A program made the position numbers and the translations under genes. The notes under the pieces were generated by a model. That model had not been told where the DNA came from and searched no databases. It saw nothing but the letters and a program-made list of their open reading frames with translations. This document shows, one piece after another, positions 25,859 through 35,179 of a stretch of DNA of 64,000 nucleotides (positions within the stretch are counted from its first letter, which is position 1; each line of letters opens with the position of its first letter). The stretch is taken from positions 20,438-84,437 of the forward strand of contig JAQXEH010000012.1 of NCBI GenBank assembly GCA_029250925.1, written 5' to 3'. The DNA is from Hellea sp. (GTDB lineage: Bacteria; Pseudomonadota; Alphaproteobacteria; Caulobacterales; Maricaulaceae).

Positions 25859-27343
25859 ATGGAATTCACTAATGAGTTAGCATTGCTTCTACTTTTGTTA
25901 ATTCCCTTAATTGCGGGTGGCTTGATACCTTTATTTTCTAATCGCCCGAACATTAGGGAGGCAATTACATTTTTAGCGGGCATACTACTTTTATTAAATG
26001 TATTCTTTTTATTGAATGCTATTAATTCAGGCGCAAAACCTGAATTATATTTATTCAGATTCGCTGGCAATTTCGATGTTAGGCTAGAGTTAGAGCCACT
26101 AGGTGCAATCTTTGCGGCAATTGCAAGTTCTTTATGGATTGTAAACTCGGTATTTACTTTAGGTTACATGAGGGGAAATAAAGAAAAAAAACAAACACGA
26201 TTTTTTGGATTAGTAGCAATCGCTATTTTTGCTGCTATGGGAATAGCAGCCTCGGCCAACTTAATAACATTATTTATATTTTATGAACTATTAACTATAT
26301 CGACATTTCCTTTGGTGACTCATAAGGGTGATATGAAAGCAAAACGGGGCGGCACAATATATGCTTTGGTTTTGATGGGAACATCATTGATGTTTTTACT
26401 TCCAGCAATACTCGGTACGCATATAGTGGCAGGACATTCGGACTTTGCTGTTGGCGGAATTTTCCCAGCAGGAACTAGCAATTTTACTACATCTATTTTA
26501 CTTTTATTATTTGTATTTGGTATCGGTAAGGCAGCCTTAATGCCGATGCACTTTTGGTTACCTAATGCAATGGTTGCGCCTACACCAGTATCAGCTCTTT
26601 TACATGCTGTAGCAGTTGTAAAAGCCGGTGTTTTTTCAGTTTTAAAGATAACTATATTTATTTTTGGCGAGTCTGTAATGGCGGACATGAATATGAGTAC
26701 TTGCTTATCTTGGGTGGCAGCCATAACGATTGTGTTAGCTTCAATTATCGCCTTGAGAAAAGATAATTTGAAAGCTAGGCTGGCTTATTCAACAGTTTCG
26801 CAACTAGCATATATTACACTTGCTGCGATGTTAGCCACACCAGCTGCATTTATAGGTGGAGCATTACAAATTGTGATGCATGCTTGGGGAAAAATAACTT
26901 TATTTATGTGTGCTGGAGCAATTTATACCATCTCGCATAGAACAGAAGTATCTAAACTTGATGGCCTAGGTAGAACTATGCCTTGGGTGTTTGGTGCATT
27001 TCTAGTTGCTTCTATTTCAATTATAGGCATACCTCCTATGGGTGGATCTTGGCCAAAATACTTTTTGATTGTAGGGGCTCTAGAGAGCGGAAAAGGTATT
27101 CTAACTGCTGCTCTTGTACTTTCGTCTATCCTAAATATTGTTTACCTAATCCCAATTTCTATTAGGGCTTTTTTGAAACCTCCCAAAGATATTTCAGTGG
27201 ATAATGGTTTAATAGAGGTAAGAAAGAAAAATATATGGGTAATAGTGCCCCCAGTGATTTCAGCTGCTGGAGCTTTCATTTTATTCTTTTATGTAGGAAG
27301 CATTATTGACTTCTTGCAGCCTGTAGTTTCAGTAGGTGAATAG
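25859..27343 (+). CDS. Second NuoL/M-like antiporter subunit (MrpA N-domain-like)
   Basis: The ATG at 25859 behind GAGGTAGAGG is preferred to the listed 25799, which lies inside mnhD; this gives 494 residues. It is a proton_antipo_M protein with the conserved glutamate in 'LFIFYELLTISTFPLVTH' and 'FGIGKAALMPMHFWLPNAMVAPTPVSALLHAVAVVKAG', a NuoL/MrpA-type segment. It could supply the missing N-terminal channel of MrpA, whose C-terminal domain is encoded separately at 22681. Assignment to A or D type is by motif only. Confidence 0.88.
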   Translation: MEFTNELALLLLLLIPLIAGGLIPLFSNRPNIREAITFLAGILLLLNVFFLLNAINSGAKPELYLFRFAGNFDVRLELEPLGAIFAAIASSLWIVNSVFTLGYMRGNKEKKQTRFFGLVAIAIFAAMGIAASANLITLFIFYELLTISTFPLVTHKGDMKAKRGGTIYALVLMGTSLMFLLPAILGTHIVAGHSDFAVGGIFPAGTSNFTTSILLLLFVFGIGKAALMPMHFWLPNAMVAPTPVSALLHAVAVVKAGVFSVLKITIFIFGESVMADMNMSTCLSWVAAITIVLASIIALRKDNLKARLAYSTVSQLAYITLAAMLATPAAFIGGALQIVMHAWGKITLFMCAGAIYTISHRTEVSKLDGLGRTMPWVFGAFLVASISIIGIPPMGGSWPKYFLIVGALESGKGILTAALVLSSILNIVYLIPISIRAFLKPPKDISVDNGLIEVRKKNIWVIVPPVISAAGAFILFFYVGSIIDFLQPVVSVGE

Positions 27344-27345
27344 TT

Positions 27346-27711
27346 ATGAGTTTAATTAAAAAATCAAATCAGCTAGGCAAAGCAATAGATAAACAAGAAG
27401 ATATCCATCCTTTTGCCATTCCATTTCTTTGGTTAGGGAAAAAGAAAGTAATAGATAACTTCATATGGTTTCCTTTTTCCGGTTTAATACTTATGATACT
27501 GATAGGTTTTTTATACCCTCAAAAACACCCTGCTCCTTGGGATGTTGTACCAGGCTCTTGGGCTTTAATAGGGTTTGTTTCATATAGTTTAATAGTTTTG
27601 TGTGCTAAACCCCTTACTTTTCTTCTGGCTCGCCCTGAGAGTTACTATGGAGAAGGAGGGCTGTTAGATCCCGAATTTTCGGTAGAAAATGTGGAAGATG
27701 GACATGATTGA
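27346..27711 (+). CDS. Small two-helix membrane protein of the Mrp operon, unknown
   Basis: A 121-residue protein between the second and third channel genes. Two hydrophobic segments are visible ('FIWFPFSGLILMILIGFLYP' and 'SWALIGFVSYSLIVLCAKPLTFLL'), with charged termini. I do not recognise a standard Mrp subunit (A to G are otherwise accounted for), so it may be an accessory subunit specific to three-channel Mrp clusters. It starts two bases after the previous stop and overlaps the next gene, so co-translation is likely. Confidence 0.75.
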   Translation: MSLIKKSNQLGKAIDKQEDIHPFAIPFLWLGKKKVIDNFIWFPFSGLILMILIGFLYPQKHPAPWDVVPGSWALIGFVSYSLIVLCAKPLTFLLARPESYYGEGGLLDPEFSVENVEDGHD

Positions 27712-29455
27712 TATTCTACAAATTAACCCTGGAATTTGGCTTATACTATCTGGTATTATCTGCACACTAGTTCCTAATGGCCCTTTAACTCAACTAACTC
27801 GCAAATGCTTGGTGATCGGAGCGCCTGTATTTACTGCTTTTATGATAACCCAAATTTTTACTTCTGACATTGTTGTAGCAGGTCTAATTACTATTGCAGA
27901 TATAGAGCTGACAACCTTACGCATTGATAGTCTATCAATGGTTTGGGGTTACCTTTTTTGTTTAATCGGAGTACTCAACGGTATTTTTGGCCTGCATGAA
28001 AAATGTAGGATTACTGATAGTTCTGCTTTAATTTATTCAGGTGCTGCAATAGCTGGAGTCCTCTCCGGCGATCTTTTAACTTTATTTCTCTTTTGGGAGC
28101 TAACTGCCATTTCATCTGTATTTTTAGTATGGCGAGGTGGAGAGCACGCATACGCAGCTGGAGTTCGATATCTGGCTTTACATGTATTGTCTGGTGTTAT
28201 TTTACTAATTGGGGCAGTTATTCATGCAAGGTTTAACGGTGGAAGTTATGTTTTCAACCACATTGGTTTACAAAACCTTGGTGGTTGGCTCATATTACTC
28301 GCCATTGGTATTAAATGCGGTTTTCCTTTTTTGCACATGTGGATGCAAGATGCGTACCCGAAGGCGTCCATTACAGGTACAGTAATATTATCTGCATTCA
28401 CCACTAAAATGGCTATCTACACTTTAGCAAGAGGGTATGTCGGAACAGAAATATTAATTTATATTGGGGCGGTGATGACATGTTTCCCTGTATTTTTTGC
28501 GTTGGTTGAAAATGATCTTAGAAGAGTATTATCATTTTCTTTAAATAATCAATTAGGCTTCATGGTTTGTGGTATTGGCATAGGTACTGAATTAGCAATT
28601 AATGGCGTTGTAGGGCAAGTTTTTGTTCACGTGATATTTAAAAGTTTGCTATTTATGTCTATCGGCGCAGTTATCTACCGTGTCGGTACTGCGAAAGCTT
28701 CTGAATTAGGTGGTTTGTTTCGCTCAATGCCAATAACTGCATTATTTTGTTTAATTGGTGCTGGCTCAATAGCTGCGTTCCCATTGTTGGCCGCATTTGT
28801 CACAAAGGCGATGATTATAAGCTCTGTTATTTATGAGGCACACCATAATTCAGTTTTATATTTAATAGCAGCAATGTTATTGTTTGCATCTGCTGGTGTT
28901 ATGGAACACTCGGGAATAAAAGTTCCTTATTTCACGTTCTTTAGCCATGATAGTGGACGTAGAGTTAAGGAAGCTCCTTGGAATATGTTGGTAGCTATGG
29001 GTCTTGCAGCTTCACTTTGTATATTTTTAGCTTTTCCTTGGGGGGGATACCAAATGCTGTATGATCTTTTGCCCTATGAGGCTGACTATAAGCCTTATAC
29101 AGTAGATCATGTAGTGTTTCAGCTGCAATTATTATTTGCAGCGATTACGGCATTCTGTATTTTGAAAAAATCAGGTTTATATCCTGCAGAAAAACGATCT
29201 GAGATTCTAGACTTTGACTGGTTTTATAGAAAATGTGGTTTCCATATAGTTAAGTCAATTAACCGAGCATGGAACGCCCTTGATGCGAGACTGTTTAGCA
29301 CTACCAGAGATGTATCCAATTCTATTAACAGGCGCTTGTATGGAGTATTTAGTCCAATCGGTGGTTTTAGTAAAACAGCACCTAGCGGACTATCCGCTGT
29401 AATGACCGCGGCTATGCTTATATTGGTGCTTATTTTGGTATACTTCGTAAGGTAA
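27704..29455 (+). CDS. Third NuoN/MrpD-like antiporter subunit
   Basis: From the ATG at 27704, overlapping the previous stop, about 583 residues; the listed GTG at 27689 lies further inside the preceding gene. The proton_antipo_M fold is shown by 'LFLFWELTAISSVFLVWRGG' (conserved glutamate) and 'LAIGIKCGFPFLHMWMQDAYPKASITGTVILSAFTTKMAIY'. The C-terminus extends beyond the fold, with a predicted amphipathic stretch ('SINRAWNALDARLF') and a last helix. A third channel-type subunit is beyond the usual two of Mrp (A and D). It ends the operon. Confidence 0.88.
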   Translation: MIDILQINPGIWLILSGIICTLVPNGPLTQLTRKCLVIGAPVFTAFMITQIFTSDIVVAGLITIADIELTTLRIDSLSMVWGYLFCLIGVLNGIFGLHEKCRITDSSALIYSGAAIAGVLSGDLLTLFLFWELTAISSVFLVWRGGEHAYAAGVRYLALHVLSGVILLIGAVIHARFNGGSYVFNHIGLQNLGGWLILLAIGIKCGFPFLHMWMQDAYPKASITGTVILSAFTTKMAIYTLARGYVGTEILIYIGAVMTCFPVFFALVENDLRRVLSFSLNNQLGFMVCGIGIGTELAINGVVGQVFVHVIFKSLLFMSIGAVIYRVGTAKASELGGLFRSMPITALFCLIGAGSIAAFPLLAAFVTKAMIISSVIYEAHHNSVLYLIAAMLLFASAGVMEHSGIKVPYFTFFSHDSGRRVKEAPWNMLVAMGLAASLCIFLAFPWGGYQMLYDLLPYEADYKPYTVDHVVFQLQLLFAAITAFCILKKSGLYPAEKRSEILDFDWFYRKCGFHIVKSINRAWNALDARLFSTTRDVSNSINRRLYGVFSPIGGFSKTAPSGLSAVMTAAMLILVLILVYFVR

Positions 29456-29621
29456 ATATTATTCTTATTCTTAGAATTGAATCGGTTCCGTAATAAAAAA
29501 TAAGGTTAATTCCTTGTTAACCTTTGAATTAAACTAACAAGTCCTTGCCATAAGCACATCCCTGACTCACTTATAGTCTAAGTTATTAAAGCTTAGTATA
29601 AAACGTTCAAAGGGGTTGTCG

Positions 29622-30128
29622 GTGCTTTCTGATGATAATGTTCTTCACCAAATGGTTTTGCCAGAGCAACAAAGCTTTTATAATTATTGGCTGAGTAAAT
29701 GTGACGGAGATATGTTTCCATCAAGGGGGGATATTTTTCCAAGTGATATTTCTAAGCAACTCCCAATGACTAGTATTATCAATGTGGAGAACGATAAAGA
29801 ACGAAGGTTCAAATACAGACTAGCTGGGACTGGTTTTTGGAAACTATATAAAAGTGAGATACAAGGCAAATTTATAGATGAGCTACCTATTGGCGATCGC
29901 TCGGATTATTGGAACCGAGTGCTTGGGCAAGTAGTTGATAAGCGTAAACCGTATGCGGGTGTAACTCAGCCAGGAACAATAAATGCTTCGAACTACGCTT
30001 TATTTTGGGTTAGGTTACCTATTTCTGACAACAAGAAAGATATTAACCTTATACTTGGTTATGATCATTTAGTAAAAATTTCTGAAGTAAAGCAAGATCA
30101 ATCAAGATTTGGTTTGATGTCTGCTTAA
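29622..30128 (+). CDS. PAS-domain protein (PAS_5-like)
   Basis: About 168 residues. GTG at 29622 follows AGGGG at a good distance; the listed TTG at 29616 is too close. The sequence 'FYNYWLSKCDGDMFPSRGDIFPSDI' and 'RFKYRLAGTGFWKLYKSEIQGKFIDEL' matches the PAS_5 type found mainly in Alphaproteobacteria, usually as stand-alone proteins without an output domain. It may sense a small ligand or regulate by protein contact; no partner is evident. It is followed by a J-domain chaperone gene after about 70 bases. Confidence 0.75.
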   Translation: MLSDDNVLHQMVLPEQQSFYNYWLSKCDGDMFPSRGDIFPSDISKQLPMTSIINVENDKERRFKYRLAGTGFWKLYKSEIQGKFIDELPIGDRSDYWNRVLGQVVDKRKPYAGVTQPGTINASNYALFWVRLPISDNKKDINLILGYDHLVKISEVKQDQSRFGLMSA

Positions 30129-30201
30129 AAAACTTTGTTTACTAAAAAGTGATAAAGATAATTTAGTTGGCTCTTGTTATACATTTTTTTATTCTTAAAT
30201 T

Positions 30202-31089
30202 ATGTTAATGGCTAAAGACCCCTATAAATTACTAAATGTACCAACCACTGCTAACGATGCAGAAATTCAAAAAGCTTATAGGTTATTAGCTAAAAAATAT
30301 CATCCGGATGTAAATAAAGATAAGCCTTTAATGGCAGAAAAATTCAAAGAAATTTCCGCAGCCTACACTTTATTATCGGATAAAGAGATGAGAAGGAATT
30401 ACGACAAAGGCCAAATTGATGGCTCTGGGCAGCAAAAAAGTCCTTTTGGCTATGGAGGAGGGGGGTATAGCTCGGGTTTCTCTGGTATGGGCGCGCAAGA
30501 CGATATGGCAAGTATGTTTTCATCTCTGTTCGGTATGAATATGGGTGGCATGCGTGGCGGTATGCAGCAAAGACATCAGCCACCACAAAAAGGTGCAGAC
30601 CTAAGATATAAAATTAATATTCCCCTAAGTAATGCCTTAAAAGGAGGGTCTAAAAGATTATCACCTGGTTTAATCGTTAAAATACCAAAGGGTGTTGAAA
30701 GTGGTCAGGTATTGAGGATTAAAAATAAGGGAAGACCTGGAACCAACGGAGGTCCTAGCGGGGATGTTAAGGTTGAAGTTTCCGTAGACCCTCATAAAAA
30801 CTTAAAAAGAAACGGGAAAAAGTTATTACTTAATCTACCTATCTCACTTGAAGAGGCTCTCTACGGGTGTAAAATTTTACTACCCTTACCAAGCGGTGAA
30901 GTGGAGTTTAAAGTTCCTGAAGGTTCAAATACTGGGCAAAAAATGCGATTAAGCGGTAAAGGAGTAAATGGCGGTGATTTAATAATCACGCTTAAGATAA
31001 CCTTGTCAGATGAAGAAATAAAAAATTTAAAGGGATGGCCGGGTTTAAAAAATAAATTAGATTATAAATATCGCAGGGGTCTTATTTAA
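30202..31089 (+). CDS. CbpA-like DnaJ chaperone without zinc finger
   Basis: A 295-residue type II J-protein. The N-terminal J domain has HPD in 'KKYHPDVNKD'. It is followed by a glycine/methionine-rich linker ('GMNMGGMRGGMQQ'), and a DnaJ_C substrate-binding region ('GADLRYKINIPLSNALKGG', 'VKIPKGVESGQVLRIKNKG'). The four CxxCxGxG zinc repeats of DnaJ are missing, as in CbpA. It would deliver substrates to DnaK. The start may be 30202 or the ATG two codons later; no clear ribosome site separates them. Confidence 0.88.
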   Translation: MLMAKDPYKLLNVPTTANDAEIQKAYRLLAKKYHPDVNKDKPLMAEKFKEISAAYTLLSDKEMRRNYDKGQIDGSGQQKSPFGYGGGGYSSGFSGMGAQDDMASMFSSLFGMNMGGMRGGMQQRHQPPQKGADLRYKINIPLSNALKGGSKRLSPGLIVKIPKGVESGQVLRIKNKGRPGTNGGPSGDVKVEVSVDPHKNLKRNGKKLLLNLPISLEEALYGCKILLPLPSGEVEFKVPEGSNTGQKMRLSGKGVNGGDLIITLKITLSDEEIKNLKGWPGLKNKLDYKYRRGLI

Positions 31090-31144
31090 AAGATTTTTTA
31101 TGAAACCACCGATTTATTTATTATTTTAATTTTGAAGGTAAAAT

Positions 31145-31786
31145 ATGAGTAACGAAAATATTATTCATACTGAATTCAGAGGACATGAGGCAGCTAGATT
31201 AATTTCCCCATCGGTAGAGAGGAATAAAATACCTATTGGTAACGCTTTAGTGAATTTTTTGCCAAAAGGAGCAAATATTCTTGAGGTAGCATCAGGAACT
31301 GGTGAGCATGCCATACATTTTTGTGGTTTAAGACCTGACATACATTGGCAACCTTCTGATCCGGATAGTGAAAGTAGAAAGAGTCAAGATGAATGGTCAC
31401 GAGACTTCAGGGACCAAATTAATTTATCTCATAATATAAGCACTTTAAAACCAAATTGGGCCAATAGATTAAATAATTATGATATCGTGTTTTGTGCTAA
31501 TATGATCCATATTGCTCCATGGTCTGCGACAGTTGGATTAATAGAGGGAAGTTATAGTGTTTTACAGAGATTTGGTATGCTGGTTTTGTATGGTCCATTT
31601 TTAGATGGAAAAAATTCAGCACATTCTAATCTTAGGTTTGATGAAAGGTTAAAAGGTCAAAACTCTTGTTGGGGTGTCAGGGAGATTAATGATATATGTA
31701 ATGTTTCAAATGTTTATGGTTTTAAACTTTACAAAACTATAAATATGCCAAGTAATAATAAAATACTTATTTTTAAAAAACTATAA
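31145..31786 (+). CDS. DUF938 SAM-dependent methyltransferase-like protein
   Basis: A 213-residue protein with 'ANILEVASGTGEHAIHFCGLRPDIHWQPSDPD', the glycine-rich SAM-binding loop of the DUF938 (PF06080-type) family, and 'FCANMIHIAPWSATVGL' further on. Substrates of this family are not established. A GAAGGT ribosome site precedes the ATG. It stands after dnaJ-like and before a predicted terminator, so it may be the last gene of that short unit. Confidence 0.85.
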   Translation: MSNENIIHTEFRGHEAARLISPSVERNKIPIGNALVNFLPKGANILEVASGTGEHAIHFCGLRPDIHWQPSDPDSESRKSQDEWSRDFRDQINLSHNISTLKPNWANRLNNYDIVFCANMIHIAPWSATVGLIEGSYSVLQRFGMLVLYGPFLDGKNSAHSNLRFDERLKGQNSCWGVREINDICNVSNVYGFKLYKTINMPSNNKILIFKKL

Positions 31787-31797
31787 TAACAGCAAAC

Positions 31798-31818
31798 ATT
31801 ACATTTTTGTAATTTTTT
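31798..31818 (+). terminator. Weak Rho-independent terminator after the DUF938 gene
   Basis: ATTACA/TGTAAT hairpin with a four-base loop, followed by five Ts, starting 12 bases after the stop codon. The stem is short and AT-rich. Confidence 0.45.
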
Positions 31819-31874
31819 CGTCATAATCAGGTTATGTTCATATCACCATATTGGTCTTAGCAATGGAGGTTATT

Positions 31875-32957
31875 TTGAGTTTTATAAACAAAATATTATA
31901 CCCAGTAATTCTCATGTTCACTATCCTCCCGCAATTATCAAGTGCGCAAGATGAAGGAGCTAACCACACTTTCTCTGATATCAATCTAGAAAATAAAAAA
32001 ATTATAGCAAATCTTTCTATTGCTGATTTGGTTGAAGAAGTTAGTCCATCTGTTGTTAATATAACTGTGTCATACATACCAGATTCACCTCAAGCGACCG
32101 GATATGGTTCAGGTTTTATAATTTCAGCCAATAAAGAGGTTGTTACTAATTTTCATCTTGTTGATAATGTTGATAAAATTGAAATTGAGCTCAATGATGG
32201 AAAAATATACCCAGCAACAATACTTGGTACTGATGAAGAGACCGATTTAGCTTTACTCCAATTGCAAACAGATTTTACTCTTCCATATCTCAGTTTGCCT
32301 AAAAATACTAAAAATAGAGTTGGTGAATGGGTTTTTGCAATAGGTAACCCATATGGAATGGGCCAATCAGTGAGTTTAGGTGTAATATCCGCAATAGGCA
32401 GGGCAAGAGAGAATGGTGGCTCATATATTGATTATATTCAGACTGACGCGAGTATTAATAAGGGAAATTCCGGTGGTCCATTAATAAATCTAAAAGGTGA
32501 GGTTATTGGAGTGAATTCTGCTATATATTCGCCAACGGGTGCAAATATTGGAATTGCATTTGTAATACCGCTAAAAGTTGTAAAAAATGTAATTACTGGA
32601 ATACGAGACTATGGCCGTATGAAGCGTGGTTACATAGGCGTAATACTTAAAACTGAAAAATTTCAGGTAGAGGGTGAAAGCCCAAATTATTCGCTAAATT
32701 CTTTATATGGAGCTACAATTAAAAAAATAATACCAAAAAGTCCTTCATATTCATTTGGTTTAAAAGAAGGAGACATCATACTTGATATTAATGGAAGCAC
32801 AATTCGAGACGCCACTCAAGCTACTCGCTTGATAGGTGCTCTAAAACCAAATGAATTAATTGATATAATCATAAGGCGAAGAAATAAGACTTATAAATTT
32901 AAGGTAATGATTGGAGAACGTCCAAGTAAAAGTACTCTGGAGTCCTTTAATGATTAG
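31875..32957 (+). CDS. Deg/HtrA-type serine protease with one PDZ domain
   Basis: A trypsin-like protease of about 360 residues. TTG at 31875 has GGAGG five bases upstream and gives a clean signal peptide ('ILYPVILMFTILPQLSSAQ'); the listed TTG at 31851 has no such site. The catalytic triad is H in 'VTNFHLVDN', D in 'ETDLALLQL' and S in 'NKGNSGGPL'. A single PDZ domain follows ('IKKIIPKSPSYSFGLKEGDIILDINGS'). It acts in the periplasm on misfolded proteins, or as a regulatory DegS-like protease. A two-component pair follows at once, an association seen in alphaproteobacterial genomes. Confidence 0.9.
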   Translation: MSFINKILYPVILMFTILPQLSSAQDEGANHTFSDINLENKKIIANLSIADLVEEVSPSVVNITVSYIPDSPQATGYGSGFIISANKEVVTNFHLVDNVDKIEIELNDGKIYPATILGTDEETDLALLQLQTDFTLPYLSLPKNTKNRVGEWVFAIGNPYGMGQSVSLGVISAIGRARENGGSYIDYIQTDASINKGNSGGPLINLKGEVIGVNSAIYSPTGANIGIAFVIPLKVVKNVITGIRDYGRMKRGYIGVILKTEKFQVEGESPNYSLNSLYGATIKKIIPKSPSYSFGLKEGDIILDINGSTIRDATQATRLIGALKPNELIDIIIRRRNKTYKFKVMIGERPSKSTLESFND

Positions 32958-33002
32958 CCATTTATATATATTTATAGGATAGGTTTAATTTAGGAGATCT
33001 AA

Positions 33003-33674
33003 ATGAGAATATTAGTTATAGAGGATGACAAAGTGGCTGCTGAATATGTCCGAAAGGGATTAATGGAAGCTGGGCATGTAATCGACATAGCCAACGATGG
33101 AGACTTAGGCTTAGAAATGGCGCGAGCTTCGGATTATGATGTATTGGTTATCGACCGAATGCTGCCAAAAATGAATGGTTTGGATATATTGAAAGATTTG
33201 CGTGCTAGTAAAGATAGTACACCAGTTTTAATTTTGTCAGCCCTTGGCGAAGTGGACCATAGAGTTGAAGGATTGAGGGCTGGAGGTGATGATTATCTTG
33301 CTAAGCCCTATTCATTTACGGAGCTTCTGGCGCGAATTGAAGCTATTGGCCGTAGAAGTGACCCTTCTGGAGGAGTAGCAAATCTCAAAGTTGGTGAACT
33401 AGAAATGAACCTTTTATCAAGAACTGTAAAAAGAGAAGGAGAAAAAATATTACTCCAACCTCGAGAGTTCCGCTTATTAGAATGTTTAATGAGAAATTCT
33501 GGAAGGGTTGTCACACGAACAATGTTATTGGAAAAAGTATGGGATTACCATTTTGATCCACAAACTAATGTTATAGATGTTCACATCTCCAGATTGAGAT
33601 CTAAAATCGATAAAGATTTTTCTGTTCCTTTGTTGCATACCATAAGAGGAGCTGGTTATTGTTTGCAGGAATAG
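33003..33674 (+). CDS. OmpR-family response regulator
   Basis: A 223-residue DNA-binding regulator. The receiver domain has the acidic pocket in 'VIEDD', the phospho-accepting aspartate in 'VLVIDRMLPKMNG', and the lysine in 'YLAKPYSF'. The C-terminal winged helix contains 'LLLQPREFRLLECLMRNSGRVVTRTMLLEKVWDYHFDPQTNVIDVHISRLRSKID'. GGAGATC precedes the ATG. It lies between a Deg protease and the cognate histidine kinase, suggesting an envelope-stress or metal-responsive circuit. Target genes are unknown. Confidence 0.93.
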   Translation: MRILVIEDDKVAAEYVRKGLMEAGHVIDIANDGDLGLEMARASDYDVLVIDRMLPKMNGLDILKDLRASKDSTPVLILSALGEVDHRVEGLRAGGDDYLAKPYSFTELLARIEAIGRRSDPSGGVANLKVGELEMNLLSRTVKREGEKILLQPREFRLLECLMRNSGRVVTRTMLLEKVWDYHFDPQTNVIDVHISRLRSKIDKDFSVPLLHTIRGAGYCLQE

Positions 33675-33700
33675 TAAATTACCAATAACCTTTCTTCTTG

Positions 33701-35146
33701 ATGATTAAAAATTTTAGTAAAATATATAAAAATACACTTTTCAGATTATCCTTGCTTGGCGCTTTGCTATTTGTTTTATCGCTAATGGTAGTAGCCGTTT
33801 CTGTATATTATGTGACCGTTACAGCTGAGTTGAACCGAATTGATAAACTAGTAGAAACCGAACATTCCGAAATCCAGAAAATATATGATGAGAGTGGATT
33901 TCAAGCAGTAGAACGTGAGGTTACTTTACGGACTGCTTCCAGTGAAGGTCTTTATGGATTAGTCAACAAACGTGTAGCCATAGGTAATTTATTTTTTCAG
34001 GAAGTTACCAAAGAGGATGGTGAATTACCTTTGCTAACTGGACTTCAAGCTGATGAGTTTAATAAGGTTGCTTTTTTATATAGCAACCCACTCAGCGAAG
34101 AAAATGATTTTAAGGATAGACGCGCTAGAGCCTTGGTGGGGCCGATAAGAACTGGAAATGGCGTAGCTGCAATTTTGATTGTTGGCCGCGATGTCGAAGG
34201 AACTATGAGGGTAGGGCTTAAGGTTAGAAACGCTATATTTATGTCTTCATGCATAGCATTAATTTTAGGTTTAATATCGAGTTGGTTTCTTTCAAAACGA
34301 TTTACTCGCCGTGTTGATGCTTTTAATAAATTAGCTGATGATGTTAGATCGGGTAATCTGAATAGACGGGCACCAAGAAATTATTCACATGATGAGATGG
34401 ACTTGTTGGCCGAACATTTAAATGGAATGCTTGACCATATTGAACGTTTAATGCAGTCCATGAAGTATGCTGGTGATAGCGTTGCACATGACCTTAAAAC
34501 ACCATTAACGAGACTGAGGACTCGTTTAGAAAGTGCGGGTATTGAAAGGCATAATACTCAAGATGCAGAGATATTTTTTTCTGCAGCTGAAGATGCTAAT
34601 GAGTTATTAAAAACATTTGATAATATTTTGAGAATATCAAGACTTAAAACTGGTGAGCGCAGAGAATTATTAATTGATATCGATCCAAAAACCCTCCTTG
34701 ATGATCTCACTGATTTATATGAACCCTCTTGTGAAAGTGCTGGTTTGGAGTTCCATGCACTCACTACTGAGGGACATATTATCAGAGCTGACAGAGGATT
34801 ATTGTCACAAGCTGTCTCGAATTTAATTGAGAATGCAATAAAATACACACCCAAAGGTGGGAAAGTAAGACTTGAATTATTAAAAAATAGTACAGGGTCA
34901 GTTGAAATATCTGTATGCGATAATGGACTAGGTATTCCTCGAGAGGACCGGGAGCGTGTTAAAGCCCGTTTTGTCAGATTAGATAAAAGCCGTACTCACC
35001 CTGGGAACGGATTGGGCTTATCTCTGGTTGATGCTGTTGCTAACTTTCATAATGCTGACTTTATTATTAGCAGTATAGATGACCATAATGTCAAGCGCCC
35101 GGGACTGAAAGCGGCAATCATTTTCCCAAAAAATAAAATCAAGTAA
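33701..35146 (+). CDS. Sensor histidine kinase
   Basis: About 481 residues from the ATG at 33701. Two membrane helices bracket a periplasmic sensor of roughly 140 residues, followed by HAMP ('SSWFLSKRFTRRVDAFNKLADDVRSGNLNRR'). The phospho-acceptor is in 'DSVAHDLKTPLTRLRTRLE', and ATP-binding boxes are 'NLIENAIKYTPKGG' (N), 'VCDNGLGIP' (G1) and 'GNGLGLSLV' (G2). It would phosphorylate the regulator encoded 26 bases upstream. The sensed signal cannot be inferred from the periplasmic sequence. It converges on pepN. Confidence 0.93.
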   Translation: MIKNFSKIYKNTLFRLSLLGALLFVLSLMVVAVSVYYVTVTAELNRIDKLVETEHSEIQKIYDESGFQAVEREVTLRTASSEGLYGLVNKRVAIGNLFFQEVTKEDGELPLLTGLQADEFNKVAFLYSNPLSEENDFKDRRARALVGPIRTGNGVAAILIVGRDVEGTMRVGLKVRNAIFMSSCIALILGLISSWFLSKRFTRRVDAFNKLADDVRSGNLNRRAPRNYSHDEMDLLAEHLNGMLDHIERLMQSMKYAGDSVAHDLKTPLTRLRTRLESAGIERHNTQDAEIFFSAAEDANELLKTFDNILRISRLKTGERRELLIDIDPKTLLDDLTDLYEPSCESAGLEFHALTTEGHIIRADRGLLSQAVSNLIENAIKYTPKGGKVRLELLKNSTGSVEISVCDNGLGIPREDRERVKARFVRLDKSRTHPGNGLGLSLVDAVANFHNADFIISSIDDHNVKRPGLKAAIIFPKNKIK

Positions 35147-35179
35147 TTCAATTGTAAAGATTTATATAAAAGTATAAAT

